The notes under the pieces were generated by a model that ran no database searches, was not told the origin of the DNA, and saw nothing but the letters and a program-made list of their open reading frames with translations. The position numbers were made by a program, and so were the translations under genes. Below, in pieces: positions 16,361 through 23,856 of a stretch of DNA of 64,000 nucleotides. The stretch covers positions 734,892 through 798,891 of the forward strand of contig JALHRQ010000001.1 in NCBI GenBank assembly GCA_022841375.1, in the 5' to 3' direction. This DNA comes from Burkholderiales bacterium. GTDB taxonomy: Bacteria > Pseudomonadota > Gammaproteobacteria > Burkholderiales > SG8-41. The number at the start of each line of letters is the position of its first letter. Position 1 is the first letter of the stretch.

Positions 16361-17281
16361 TCAGCCGACGGCTTTGGCGATTGAAACAATAAACAGCAGC
16401 ATCAGCCACAACACCAGCGCGCGCCAGATCAAGCCCACCACGGCGCGCAGATCCTCTACATCGACCTCCTCGCCGATACCCAGTTCGGGGCGCTGGTTGA
16501 GCATGCCTTCTTCACGCAGCACGCCGCCCAGTTTGATACCCAGCGCACCGGCGCCGCTGGCCAGCACCACGCCTTCGGCATTGCGGTTCCATGCCCCGGC
16601 CTGCGTGCGCCAGCAATAAGCCGCGTCTTCGAAATTGCCGGCGATCGCAAAACTCGCCGCGGTCACCCGCGCCGGCAGCCAGTCAATCCAGAAAAATGCG
16701 CGTTCGGCGAACAACGCAAAAATCCGTTTCTCCGGCTCCATCTGTTTGCCCCAGCGTTCCGCCAGCAGATCGGCGGCGCGGTACACCACGGGACCAACGG
16801 GCCCGAGAACGACAAACCAGAATATCGGCCCGAGCACATAACGATGCGCCTGCAGCAGACCCAGCTCGATCGACACCCGCGCGATGTCCGCGGCATGCAA
16901 TTCATCGGCCGGCACGCCGCGCCAGCGGCCGAGCACATCGCGTGCGGTGTTGATGTTCTGTTCGCGCAAGGCCTGCGCGATGTCGGTAAAGCAATGGCTG
17001 AAGCGGCGAAAGCCCATCGCCACGTACAACACGCCGATGCTCCAAGCCAGCGCCAGCAGCATATTGGCCTGACGGAACAAGGCATAGACCACAACGGTCA
17101 GTAGCGCGAGCGGCAGCACCGCCACCAGCCACGCGATCGCGCCGTGACCCGCCTGCAGACCATTGAACTGGCCTTCCAGGTAATCGGCAAAACGCTCGAA
17201 CGCGGCGTAGAGCGGGTTGTTACGCCGCAACGGCCGCGCCTGCTCGATCGCCAGCGCGATGACTAGTGCGAGAAACTTCAT
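16361..17281 (-). CDS. CobD/CbiB-family membrane protein (AmpE-like)
   Basis: 306 residues, N-terminal MKFLALVIALAIEQARPLRRNN and about five hydrophobic segments (AWLVAVLPLALLTVVVYALF, LALAWSIGVLYVAMGF, GPIFWFVVLGPVGPVVYRAA, and a C-terminal ALVLWLMLLFIVSIAKAVG). This is the betaproteobacterial CobD/CbiB-family protein, related to AmpE and to the cobinamide synthase CbiB. With no cobalamin genes in the window, a cobinamide-synthase role is doubtful; AmpE-type signalling or an unknown membrane function fits as well. ampD lies far away (49.4 kb). 48 bp separate it from the upstream Gre-like gene on the same strand. Confidence 0.85.
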   Translation of the reverse strand: MKFLALVIALAIEQARPLRRNNPLYAAFERFADYLEGQFNGLQAGHGAIAWLVAVLPLALLTVVVYALFRQANMLLALAWSIGVLYVAMGFRRFSHCFTDIAQALREQNINTARDVLGRWRGVPADELHAADIARVSIELGLLQAHRYVLGPIFWFVVLGPVGPVVYRAADLLAERWGKQMEPEKRIFALFAERAFFWIDWLPARVTAASFAIAGNFEDAAYCWRTQAGAWNRNAEGVVLASGAGALGIKLGGVLREEGMLNQRPELGIGEEVDVEDLRAVVGLIWRALVLWLMLLFIVSIAKAVG

Positions 17282-17329
17282 ACCGGTGAGTATGAGCCTA
17301 AATAATCAATAAAAACAATAGCTTGTGAT

Positions 17330-17833
17330 TTACCGGTATTCGACCGCGACAACCTCAACATCAGTGTCACCGGCGGGACGCCGCCATTTGACGGTCTCGC
17401 CCACCTTGGCGCCGATCAAGGAATGCGCCAGCGGCGAGCCCCAGCTGATTTTGCCGACCGCAACATCGGCCTCGTCATCCCCAACGATGTGGAAAGTTTC
17501 AACGCGACCATCAGCCTCTTCGACCTTCACAGTGGCGCCGAAACGCACTTCGCCCTTCGGATGTCCGGCGGAGTTCACCAATTCGGCGCGTTCCAGCTGC
17601 GCGTTGAAATAGCGCTGGTCGCGCTCAACCTCGCGCAACTTGCGCTTGGCTTCGGAATCTTCTTTGGCAACCGCCTTCAGCTGCTCGTGCAGCTCGGCGA
17701 GCTCGCGCACGCGCGCGCGCAACTGCTCCATGCCGTGCGGCGTTACGTAATTGGCGTGCGCGGGCACCGGGCGTTCCGGCAATTCCCCTGCGCTGATGTC
17801 ATCGTCACTTTCTTTTACAAAGGCGCGGCTCAT
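17330..17833 (-). CDS. greB: GreA/GreB-family transcription factor with a divergent coiled-coil tip
   Basis: 167 residues from ATG at 17833 (GAGA 6 nt upstream; a GTG 6 nt earlier is also possible). N-terminal coiled coil (about 30-85; QLRARVRELAELHEQLKAVA) and C-terminal FKBP-like domain (FGATVKVEEADGRVETFHIVG, SPLAHSLIGAKVGETVKW) match GreB, which rescues backtracked RNA polymerase by stimulating transcript cleavage. In E. coli GreB the tip reads GDRSENADY with catalytic Asp41 and Glu44. Lining up KLREVERDQRYF here with RLREIDRRVRYL puts Leu and Val at those places, so cleavage activity may be lost. It could be a Gre-fold regulator rather than true GreB; the symbol is tentative. Confidence 0.8.
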   Translation of the reverse strand: MSRAFVKESDDDISAGELPERPVPAHANYVTPHGMEQLRARVRELAELHEQLKAVAKEDSEAKRKLREVERDQRYFNAQLERAELVNSAGHPKGEVRFGATVKVEEADGRVETFHIVGDDEADVAVGKISWGSPLAHSLIGAKVGETVKWRRPAGDTDVEVVAVEYR

Positions 17834-17995
17834 GTTCACTCTCGCTGCTCATACGGAGCATCAACGGTTTACGGTCGAAAGCGGGAGCCGGACGGCTCTC
17901 CCGCGGGCATGCCTGTGCGGCCGCCCGTTCCCCTTTGCTGCTACTGCTTTGCTCTGTTTATACCGGCAGTTACCGCCACTGGCAACCGCCTTTGA

Positions 17996-18598
17996 TCAAA
18001 GATAGTGCCGCCAGATCAGCATACGATTATTGGCTGGCATCGCATGGTCTCCGGTCAGCGACAAACCCTGACATTTTGCCAGTAGATCGACAGCCTGCCA
18101 GTCACGCACGCCGCTCAGCGGATCCCGCTCGCGCAGGAAGGCGTCAAAACGCGCGTTCGACTCCGCCGTATGGCTGCCGTCATCGCAGAACGGCCCGTAA
18201 ACCGCCAGCACGCCGCCCGGCAGCAATACCCGACCGATGCCCTCAAAAAAATGTCCGACCGAATCCCAGGACATGATGTGCAACGTATTTGCCGTGAACA
18301 CCGCATCCACTTCTTTGACCGGCCACTCGGCGGCATCAACATCCAGCGCCAGCGGCGCGCGCAGATTGGGCAAGGCCACGGCGTCACGCCACGCCGCGAT
18401 GCCCGGCAGATGCGCGGCAACATCGGTGGGCTGCCACACCAGATGCGGCAGCAGCCCGGCAAAAAATGCCGCGTGTTCACCGGTGCCGGCACCGACCTCC
18501 AGCACCTGCGTCGATGCGGAGAATGCGTTGCGCAGCACTTCAAGGATGGGCCCGCGGTTGCGCGCGCAGGCTTCGGAATTCTGTCGCAGATCCATCAT
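17996..18598 (-). CDS. DUF938 SAM-dependent methyltransferase-like protein
   Basis: 200 residues with a Rossmann methyltransferase core: motif I VLEVGAGTGEHAAFFAGLLP (about 32-51), motif II LALDVDAAEWP, and FTANTLHIMSWDSVGHFF with LLPGGVLAVYGPF. The opening RQNSEACARNRGPIL is characteristic of DUF938. Substrate unknown; cytoplasmic. Its start overlaps the stop of the upstream patatin gene by 4 nt (ATGA), so translation is coupled. Start MMDL at 18598; the second ATG at 18595 is an alternative. Confidence 0.9.
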   Translation of the reverse strand: MMDLRQNSEACARNRGPILEVLRNAFSASTQVLEVGAGTGEHAAFFAGLLPHLVWQPTDVAAHLPGIAAWRDAVALPNLRAPLALDVDAAEWPVKEVDAVFTANTLHIMSWDSVGHFFEGIGRVLLPGGVLAVYGPFCDDGSHTAESNARFDAFLRERDPLSGVRDWQAVDLLAKCQGLSLTGDHAMPANNRMLIWRHYL

Positions 18599-19755
18599 TG
18601 CGGACCGTGGCCGAGAAAAGCCAGCAGGTCATCGCGCTGCGCCATCGCATCGCCATAACCGAGCCGGATCAGTGCGCGGCAATAGGCTTTTTCGAACAGC
18701 AGGTACGACACCAGGTTGGATCCGGTGCGTTTCATCGCGCCGACGGTGCGCAACAAGCCGCGGATCACCCGCGGCAGATCCTGTGCATACTCCGCGGCGA
18801 TGCGGCTCAGCGGCACGCTGGGGGTGAGCACGCGAAACTCGACCGCGCGCAGCGGATAGCCGTTTTTAGCCAGTGTCTCCGGCGGAATGATCGCCAGCGT
18901 GCGGTTGATGCGCTGCAGTCGCTCCAGGTCCACTTCCAGCGAATCAAGAAAAATGCTGTCCAGCGCGTGACCGGCAATCTGCGCCAGCGACGGATAACCG
19001 TTCGACGGCTGGCGTACGGCAGATTGTTTGGCCTGACGACCAACACCGATCACCAGCAGGCGATCAGCGCCCAGGTGCAACGCCGGACTGACCGGCGCGA
19101 TCTGGCGCATCGAGCCGTCACCGAAATATTCGCGATTGATCAGCACCGGCGGAAAAATGAAGGGCAGCGCACTCGAAGCCATCAGATGCCGCAGGTCGAT
19201 GGGCATCGCCACACCGACACGGCGCGCGCGCTCCCAGTTCTCCAGCTTGGCATTGCCTTCATAAAACGTCACCGACTGGCCCGAGGTATAACCGGAACAG
19301 GTCACCGCGAATGCGCGCAGGTGACCGGCGTTGATGTTGCGGCCGATCGCCGGGAAATCAACGTGGCGCCCGAGCAGGTCGCCCAGCGGCGAGTTGTCGA
19401 GCAACGAAATCGGACCATCGAGACGGCCACCGGACAGCGCTGTCATCAGCCAGCGCGCACTGTTGCCCAATGCACCCCAGGCGTCAGCGCGATACACCTG
19501 ATCCACCTGGAAATTTTTCCAGACCATCATCAGCCGACGTGCGCCCCGATGAAAATTACCGGCATCGGTCGCCAGCACCGCGGCGTTGATGGCGCCGGCT
19601 GAAGTGCCGCAAATGATCGGGAAGGGATTACCCGCATTGCGCGGCAACAGTTCATACAGCGCGCGCATCACCCCGACCTGATAAGCCGCACGTGCGCCGC
19701 CCCCGGTCATGATCAGACCGACAACGGGTTTTGCTGAAGTGGATGCGCTGGACAT
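18595..19755 (-). CDS. patatin-like phospholipase
   Basis: 386-residue Ser/Asp-dyad lipid acyl hydrolase. Oxyanion loop GLIMTGGGARAAYQVGVMRAL (residues 13-33), nucleophile elbow CGTSAGAINA (GxSxG) and the catalytic DG in YFGDGSMRQIAPVSPA. It lacks a signal peptide and resembles RssA-type cytoplasmic patatins with a longer C-terminus. Likely acts on membrane phospholipids; substrate unproven. Coupled by 4-nt overlap to the DUF938 gene downstream. Start ATG 19755; no strong ribosome-binding site is evident. Confidence 0.95.
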   Translation of the reverse strand: MSSASTSAKPVVGLIMTGGGARAAYQVGVMRALYELLPRNAGNPFPIICGTSAGAINAAVLATDAGNFHRGARRLMMVWKNFQVDQVYRADAWGALGNSARWLMTALSGGRLDGPISLLDNSPLGDLLGRHVDFPAIGRNINAGHLRAFAVTCSGYTSGQSVTFYEGNAKLENWERARRVGVAMPIDLRHLMASSALPFIFPPVLINREYFGDGSMRQIAPVSPALHLGADRLLVIGVGRQAKQSAVRQPSNGYPSLAQIAGHALDSIFLDSLEVDLERLQRINRTLAIIPPETLAKNGYPLRAVEFRVLTPSVPLSRIAAEYAQDLPRVIRGLLRTVGAMKRTGSNLVSYLLFEKAYCRALIRLGYGDAMAQRDDLLAFLGHGPQ

Positions 19756-19804
19756 GGCGGGTATCCCTATGCGCCAGTGTGCCTGAATCGCGGCGGGTGT
19801 GGAT

Positions 19805-20293
19805 TCAGGACTCGATCGCCACAGTTACCAGCTCGGGCTGCAGCAAGTCGACCAAAGCCTGCGGCTGCAGGCCCACCAGAAAGCCGCGACTGCCGCCATT
19901 GATGTAGAGGCGCGGCAAATCAAGGATGGTCTGCTGCAGATACACCGGCATTTTACGGCGCGTACCAAAAGGCGAGGTGCCGCCGACACGGTAACCGGTG
20001 TGGCGCTCGGCGACTTCCGGCTTGCACGGTTCAATGCGTTTGACGCCGAGATGCCGCGCCAGCGCCTTGGCCGAGACCTGGCGGTCGCCGTGCATCAGCA
20101 CCACGCAGGGTTTCGCCGCCTCGTCCTGCATGACCAGTGTTTTCACAACAGCATGTTCATCAACGCCGAGTTCGCGCGACGACACCGCGGTGCCGCCGCG
20201 ATCTTGATAGTTGTAAAAATGTGACGTGAACTCGACTTTTGCCGCCCGCAACGCCAGCACCGCCGGCGTCGAGGGCATCTTCGGTGCGCTCAT
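19805..20293 (-). CDS. ybaK: Cys-tRNA(Pro)/Cys-tRNA(Cys) deacylase YbaK
   Basis: 162 residues, standard for YbaK/EbsC. Hydrolyses Cys-tRNA(Pro) misloaded by prolyl-tRNA synthetase; proS is in this window at 63.1 kb. Seen: FTSHFYNYQDRG-like opening (FTSHFYNY), VKTLVMQDEAAKPCVVLMHGDRQV with the catalytic lysine in VVKTL, and GYRVGGTSPFGTRRKMPVYL, the GxxSPFG substrate-loop hallmark. 7 bp downstream of the Nudix gene, so likely cotranscribed with it. Cytoplasmic. Confidence 0.95.
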   Translation of the reverse strand: MSAPKMPSTPAVLALRAAKVEFTSHFYNYQDRGGTAVSSRELGVDEHAVVKTLVMQDEAAKPCVVLMHGDRQVSAKALARHLGVKRIEPCKPEVAERHTGYRVGGTSPFGTRRKMPVYLQQTILDLPRLYINGGSRGFLVGLQPQALVDLLQPELVTVAIES

Positions 20294-20300
20294 GATCCGT

Positions 20301-20924
20301 TCATCTGTCGGTCAGTAACCGGCACAAGCTGTACAACATGCCGGCAGTGGCGCCCCAGATGTAACGGCCTTCGTAAGGAATCGCCAGGTAGTGACGATGA
20401 CGGCCGCGAAAATGGTATTCGCGACGCTGGTAGTTCGCCGGATCGAGAAAATGCGTCAGCGGCGCCTCAAAAATATCCGCCACTTCGAACTCATCGGGCT
20501 TCAGATCAAACGGCGGCTCCACCCAGCCCACCACCGGCACGATGCGAAAGCCCGAGGGAATTTCATAACCGGGCAGGCGCCCGAGCAACGCAATGCGCTC
20601 GCGCGCGAGGCCGATTTCCTCTTCGGTTTCGCGCAGCGCGGTCGCCTCACGGTCCGGGTCGTCCGGCTCGACACGCCCGCCCGGGAAACTGATCTGCCCC
20701 GCGTGATCGCGCAAATGCGCGGTGCGCTGCGTCAGCAACACCTGCACCCCGCCGTCGCGATTGACCAGCGGCACCAGCACCGCGGCCTCCGTGACCTTGG
20801 TGCCCTCGCGCAGCGAAATCATGTGCAGATCATTTTCTTCCGGCGGCGGTGGCGGACGACGCAGGCCGGCGCGGATCTGCTCCAGGGTGAACATTGCGGG
20901 ATTCAGGGGTGGCGACGGCGTCAT
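20301..20924 (-). CDS. CoA pyrophosphatase-type Nudix hydrolase
   Basis: 207 residues. Nudix box visible in GRVEPDDPDREATALRETEEEIGL, preceded by LRDHAGQISFPGG, the UPF0035/NudL marker, which points to CoA or acyl-CoA diphosphatase activity. VLLTQRTAHL is the typical preceding strand. In a run with ybaK (7-bp gap). Function in cofactor turnover is inferred from the subfamily. Start ATG 20924. Confidence 0.93.
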   Translation of the reverse strand: MTPSPPLNPAMFTLEQIRAGLRRPPPPPEENDLHMISLREGTKVTEAAVLVPLVNRDGGVQVLLTQRTAHLRDHAGQISFPGGRVEPDDPDREATALRETEEEIGLARERIALLGRLPGYEIPSGFRIVPVVGWVEPPFDLKPDEFEVADIFEAPLTHFLDPANYQRREYHFRGRHRHYLAIPYEGRYIWGATAGMLYSLCRLLTDR

Positions 20925-21034
20925 GAAGCGGAAATTCTACCCGCAACCGGGACGCCCTTCCGCAGCGCAGACCTTCGTGCCACACTAATCGCGCCACACC
21001 CTCCCCCAACCGCAACTGCCTCAGGAGATCCGCC

Positions 21035-21286
21035 ATGAACAAACTGTTCGCAGCCTGCATCACTGCAACCCTGATCACTTTCAGCAGCGCTGCACTGGCC
21101 TTTCATTGCCCGGCCGACATGAAAAAAATCGACGAAGCGATGTCGAAAAACCCGCAACTGAGCGCCGCACAGATGGCCGACGTCAAGAAATTCCGCGCCG
21201 AAGGCGAAACCCTGCACAAGGCCGGCAAACACCAGGAATCAGTGGACACGCTGGCCAAGGCGATGGCCCTGCTCAACATCAAATAA
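21035..21286 (+). CDS. small secreted protein, helical
   Basis: 83 residues: signal peptide MNKLFAACITATLITFSSAALA (cleavage near ALA-FH), then about 60 residues of predicted helix with FHCPADMKKIDEAM and a TPR-like stretch (VKKFRAEGETLHKAGKHQES). One cysteine in the mature part. Periplasmic; homologous small proteins are usually annotated as hypothetical. ATG follows CAGGAGATCCGCC, a good ribosome-binding site. Its last 8 nt overlap the 3' end of the convergent MOSC gene. Confidence 0.85.
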   Translation: MNKLFAACITATLITFSSAALAFHCPADMKKIDEAMSKNPQLSAAQMADVKKFRAEGETLHKAGKHQESVDTLAKAMALLNIK

Positions 21287-21824
21287 GCCGGCCCTGCCCT
21301 TCAGTCCCCGCCACGCCGGCGGGGATTTTTACGTACGCGACCGCGTCACCGATGGCGATGACGCCGCCGCTCAACACCCGCGCCGTGATTCCGCCGTGTC
21401 CGCGCATCGCGTTGTAACCGCCGCGGCCCAGCACTTCCTCCATCCGCGAACACGGCTCGCAGGGCCCCGTGCCTTCGAACAGCACATCACCGATGCGAAA
21501 GCGTTCATCGCGCAACGCCAGCAGGTTAAGCCCGGACACCACCAGATTGCGCCGCAGCAGCGCCGGATCGATCGCATCACGCCGGAGCAGTTGCGCCACC
21601 GCCGCGAGATGCTCGCGCTGGATCAGCGTGACCTGGCGCTTGCCGCCCGCGCGTTGTGCCTTGTGGTCGCCAACGAGTCCGTGGTCGACAAATACTTCAA
21701 CATGATTCATCGCCAGCAATGGCGCACGCCGGCCCGGGCGCAGGCCTATCCATTCGAGGCGGCCTTCGATGGGGAAGGTTTCCATCAGGGTGCGCAGCGG
21801 GCTGTCGGGGTTTAGTTTGTTCAT
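21279..21824 (-). CDS. MOSC-domain protein
   Basis: 181 residues, a single MOSC domain (as in molybdenum-cofactor sulfurases and YiiM/YcbX). Features are VFVDHGLVGDHKAQRAGGKRQVTLIQREHL, the RRNLVVSGLNLLALRDERFRIG strand pair, and the conserved cysteine in FEGTGPCEPCSRMEEVLG, which in family members carries sulfur or contacts the cofactor. Likely handles sulfur/molybdopterin chemistry or reduces N-hydroxylated compounds; substrate unproven. Convergent with the small secreted protein, 8-nt overlap at the stops. It marks the conserved left edge of the accessory island. Confidence 0.9.
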   Translation of the reverse strand: MNKLNPDSPLRTLMETFPIEGRLEWIGLRPGRRAPLLAMNHVEVFVDHGLVGDHKAQRAGGKRQVTLIQREHLAAVAQLLRRDAIDPALLRRNLVVSGLNLLALRDERFRIGDVLFEGTGPCEPCSRMEEVLGRGGYNAMRGHGGITARVLSGGVIAIGDAVAYVKIPAGVAGTEGQGRLI

Positions 21825-21968
21825 GGGTCGAAAAGCAAAAAATAATTATCCCGAAGAATTTCCATAAATTGTTGATTTAATTGGAGATTATTTCGCGAAT
21901 TACTCTTAACTCTCTCAACCTCCTAAGACTGAGAGGGCGTTTGAGCAAGTTTCGTAACACATCGATTC

Positions 21969-21998
21969 TTTACGAGAAAAAAATTCACAGCCTATGAT
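21969..21998 (+). promoter_or_regulatory. candidate sigma70 promoter of the HEPN-type genes
   Basis: TTTACG (21969-21974) and TATGAT (21993-21998) with an 18-bp spacer, about 60 bp before the first AT-rich gene. The whole 21825-22060 stretch is AT-rich and holds no gene. Matches are partial; assignment is by eye. Confidence 0.4.
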
Positions 21999-22060
21999 GG
22001 GCACTGAATCGGCACAAAACAGCAACAAGAAAGTCGGCTAAACACCACCGGGCTTTGCAA

Positions 22061-22585
22061 ATGAAAATCAAACAGGATTCACTCGGTCAATACGATCTAG
22101 TCTATAGCGACTATATCGACAAGGTGGCCCGAAAATATGAACCAAGAATTGGGCGTCTCTTCATCAAATTTTCCGAATTGGAGCACACACTTGATATCGC
22201 CATCGTTGAACGTCTATTTGATCGATCACACGATTTTGGCTACTTAGTTATTGAGGGCAGCAGTTTGAACAACAAGATCGAATTATTCAGAAAACTATTT
22301 CACGCTTACACAAAAGCCCTTAAGCCGAGCCAATTGAAAAAATTCAAAAACATAGTAAAGCGACTTCATGACGCACGCGTTTTTCGAAACTATGTTGCCC
22401 ATGCGAATTGGCGTACCCTCGATAAATCCGGATATGTCAGAACTCGAGTTAGCGAGAAAGAAGGGGAGGTTGTTTTCAAAAAAGTGCGCATCACGGCTCC
22501 CGCACTGGAGGCCTGGCATCGACGGATAGAGCGCTTAGACGAATTATTGCATGAGTTTGTCTCAGAACCTCAGATGCTCAAATAA
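22061..22585 (+). CDS. hypothetical protein with HEPN-type R-x4-H motif (first of pair)
   Basis: 174 residues from ATG at 22061. All-helical, charged, no membrane segment. FRNYVAHANW (Arg109-x4-His114) is the motif of HEPN domains, whose Arg and His form RNase sites in toxin-antitoxin, CRISPR-associated and antiphage proteins. It lies before the expected last helices (LEAWHRRIERLDELLHEFV). An earlier helix FSELEHTLDIAIVERLF fits the first helix of such folds. Catalysis is not shown; many HEPN proteins are inactive. AT-rich codons compared with neighbours suggest transfer. 93 bp upstream of a second protein with the same motif. No antitoxin-like nucleotidyltransferase (MNT) is adjacent. Confidence 0.75.
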   Translation: MKIKQDSLGQYDLVYSDYIDKVARKYEPRIGRLFIKFSELEHTLDIAIVERLFDRSHDFGYLVIEGSSLNNKIELFRKLFHAYTKALKPSQLKKFKNIVKRLHDARVFRNYVAHANWRTLDKSGYVRTRVSEKEGEVVFKKVRITAPALEAWHRRIERLDELLHEFVSEPQMLK

Positions 22586-22678
22586 CCGATAGCTTAGGCC
22601 TGCCTAGAAACAACATTAGTAAGCACCAAAAATGAGCTCAATCGATTTATCTGATTATCAGGTTTTATTCGAATAGCA

Positions 22679-23128
22679 ATGTCGATTCCAAACGACGGTG
22701 ACATAGTTCGCGGACTTGGGTTCGTGGCACTCTACGCCGCCTACCTGGAAGAGCAAGTCGACAGTCTTTTGCTCCTGCTTCAGCCACTTGAGCCTTACCC
22801 GGAAAAGGAGCAGCGTTGGCCAACAAGCCAAAAGATCACGAAGGCCAAACGACTTATTGCCGAAATCAATTTTGAGCTTCGTGATTCGTTACTCGCTGAT
22901 CTAAATGCGTCACAGCGACTACTCGACTGGCGAAACGAGCTAATTCATGGGCGAATCTACGCAAATTATGATCGCCCAGACAATTTGAAATCGGGGCGCC
23001 CTAACATACCGGACCGCGCAGTCGACTCGACCGAACTATATGCCTTAGCGAATAACCTAGCAGATGCCAGGACTGCGCTTTACCGTCCGATGATTTTTCA
23101 GATTCCTCGCGCAATTCGATACCGATAA
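22679..23128 (+). CDS. hypothetical protein with HEPN-type R-x4-H motif (second of pair)
   Basis: 149 residues, helical. LLDWRNELIHGRIY gives Arg85-x4-His90 with Asn after the Arg, the classical HEPN signature (RNxxxH). The N-terminal helix VALYAAYLEEQVDSLLLLL and the pair ITKAKRLIAEINFELRDSLL agree with the up-down helices of the fold. Not an obvious duplicate of the preceding gene, since only the motif and topology are shared. Same strand, AT-rich, likely same transcript as the genes on either side (17 bp to the next). RNA cleavage is possible but inferred. Start ATG at 22679; ribosome-binding site weak. Confidence 0.72.
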   Translation: MSIPNDGDIVRGLGFVALYAAYLEEQVDSLLLLLQPLEPYPEKEQRWPTSQKITKAKRLIAEINFELRDSLLADLNASQRLLDWRNELIHGRIYANYDRPDNLKSGRPNIPDRAVDSTELYALANNLADARTALYRPMIFQIPRAIRYR

Positions 23129-23145
23129 TATTGGCGCATATATCG

Positions 23146-23520
23146 ATGAACAACTCAGCCATAAAGATGCCAACAAAAGGCGATATCGCAGCGGTAATCG
23201 GATCTGCTGCCATTCCAATTTTTGCCTTGCTATGGGGAATGCAATCGGGAAATCCCTATGGCTACTTCACATTTTTGCGTATCGTGGTTTGCCTAGGCGC
23301 ATTCGTCTTTGCGAGTATCTTTGCTGGTGAAAAACGGGAAGCGCTGGTATTGCTATTCGCGGGAATCGCAATACTGTTCAACCCTTTCTTCCCAATCCAG
23401 CTAACTAGGGACAAGTGGCTGATGATCGACGCACTAACAATTTTCGCATTTTGCATTGGCCTATTTATTTGGATTGCGGGATGGCGAAAACGAAAATCGG
23501 GCCAAGCCTCTAGAACCTAA
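23146..23520 (+). CDS. small four-helix membrane protein next to the HEPN-type genes
   Basis: 124 residues from ATG at 23146 (an upstream TTG at 23131 is less likely). Four hydrophobic stretches: IAAVIGSAAIPIFALLWGM, FLRIVVCLGAFVFASIFA, ALVLLFAGIAILFNPFFPI, IDALTIFAFCIGLFIWIAGW, with YGYFTFLRIVVC and NPFFPIQLTRDKW between them. The latter two resemble small membrane proteins labelled DUF6804; I am unsure of the label. Inner-membrane location. Sits 17 bp after the second HEPN-type gene and ends before an intrinsic terminator, so the three genes look like one unit. Confidence 0.75.
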   Translation: MNNSAIKMPTKGDIAAVIGSAAIPIFALLWGMQSGNPYGYFTFLRIVVCLGAFVFASIFAGEKREALVLLFAGIAILFNPFFPIQLTRDKWLMIDALTIFAFCIGLFIWIAGWRKRKSGQASRT

Positions 23521-23547
23521 CGACCGTATAAACTGTTTATTAAGAAT

Positions 23548-23580
23548 AACGCCCACCGACTCCCGCCGCTGGGCGTTTTT
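23548..23580 (+). terminator. intrinsic terminator after the HEPN-type unit
   Basis: Inverted repeat AACGCCCA ... TGGGCGTT (8-bp stem, 14-nt loop) followed by a T-run on the plus strand. It lies between the plus-strand membrane protein gene and the minus-strand fumC fragment, so it may serve both directions. Confidence 0.85.
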
Positions 23581-23600
23581 TGAACTGCTGAGCCTGAAAC

Positions 23601-23795
23601 TTACATCTTCTTCGCCACCTTGATCTTGATGCCCACCATGCTCTCCGGCTTGACCCACTGGTCGAACTGCGCGGAGGTCAGGTGGCCCAACTGGATCGCG
23701 GATTCCTTCAGCGTCAGGCCCTTCTTGTGCGCGTTCTTGGCGATCGCGGCGGCCTTGGCGTAACCGATATAGGGGTTCAGCGCGGTCGCCAGCAT
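23601..23795 (-). pseudogene. displaced 3'-terminal fragment of fumC
   Basis: 195 bp matching the last 65 codons (with stop) of the intact fumC at 25880-27292, at about 95% nucleotide identity (9 differences counted). The reading ends KIKVAKKM instead of KIKVAKKK, and most other changes are silent. Homology stops abruptly at AGCAT (23795), where a palindromic repeat begins. There is no start codon or N-terminus, so it cannot encode an enzyme. The order (fragment, cassette, intact gene in the same orientation) resembles integration at a gene 3' end that supplies a replacement end; tandem duplication followed by decay is the alternative. Confidence 0.9.
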
Positions 23796-23800
23796 GGGTT

Positions 23801-23856
23801 GCCCGTAATCCGCTGCCACCCAAGGTGACTTCCTTCGGGGCGCACTCCTTACGGGC
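23801..23856. repeat. REP-like palindromic repeat, left copy
   Basis: Begins GCCCGTAATCCGCTGCC and ends CTCCTTACGGGC, so the outer GCCCGTAA/TTACGGGC arms are inverted. The core (about 27 bp, containing GGTGACTTCCTTCGGGG) appears once. The same sequence occurs inverted at 24688-24794. It begins right at the break of the fumC fragment, and its right end supplies the stop codon of the next gene. Confidence 0.85.
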
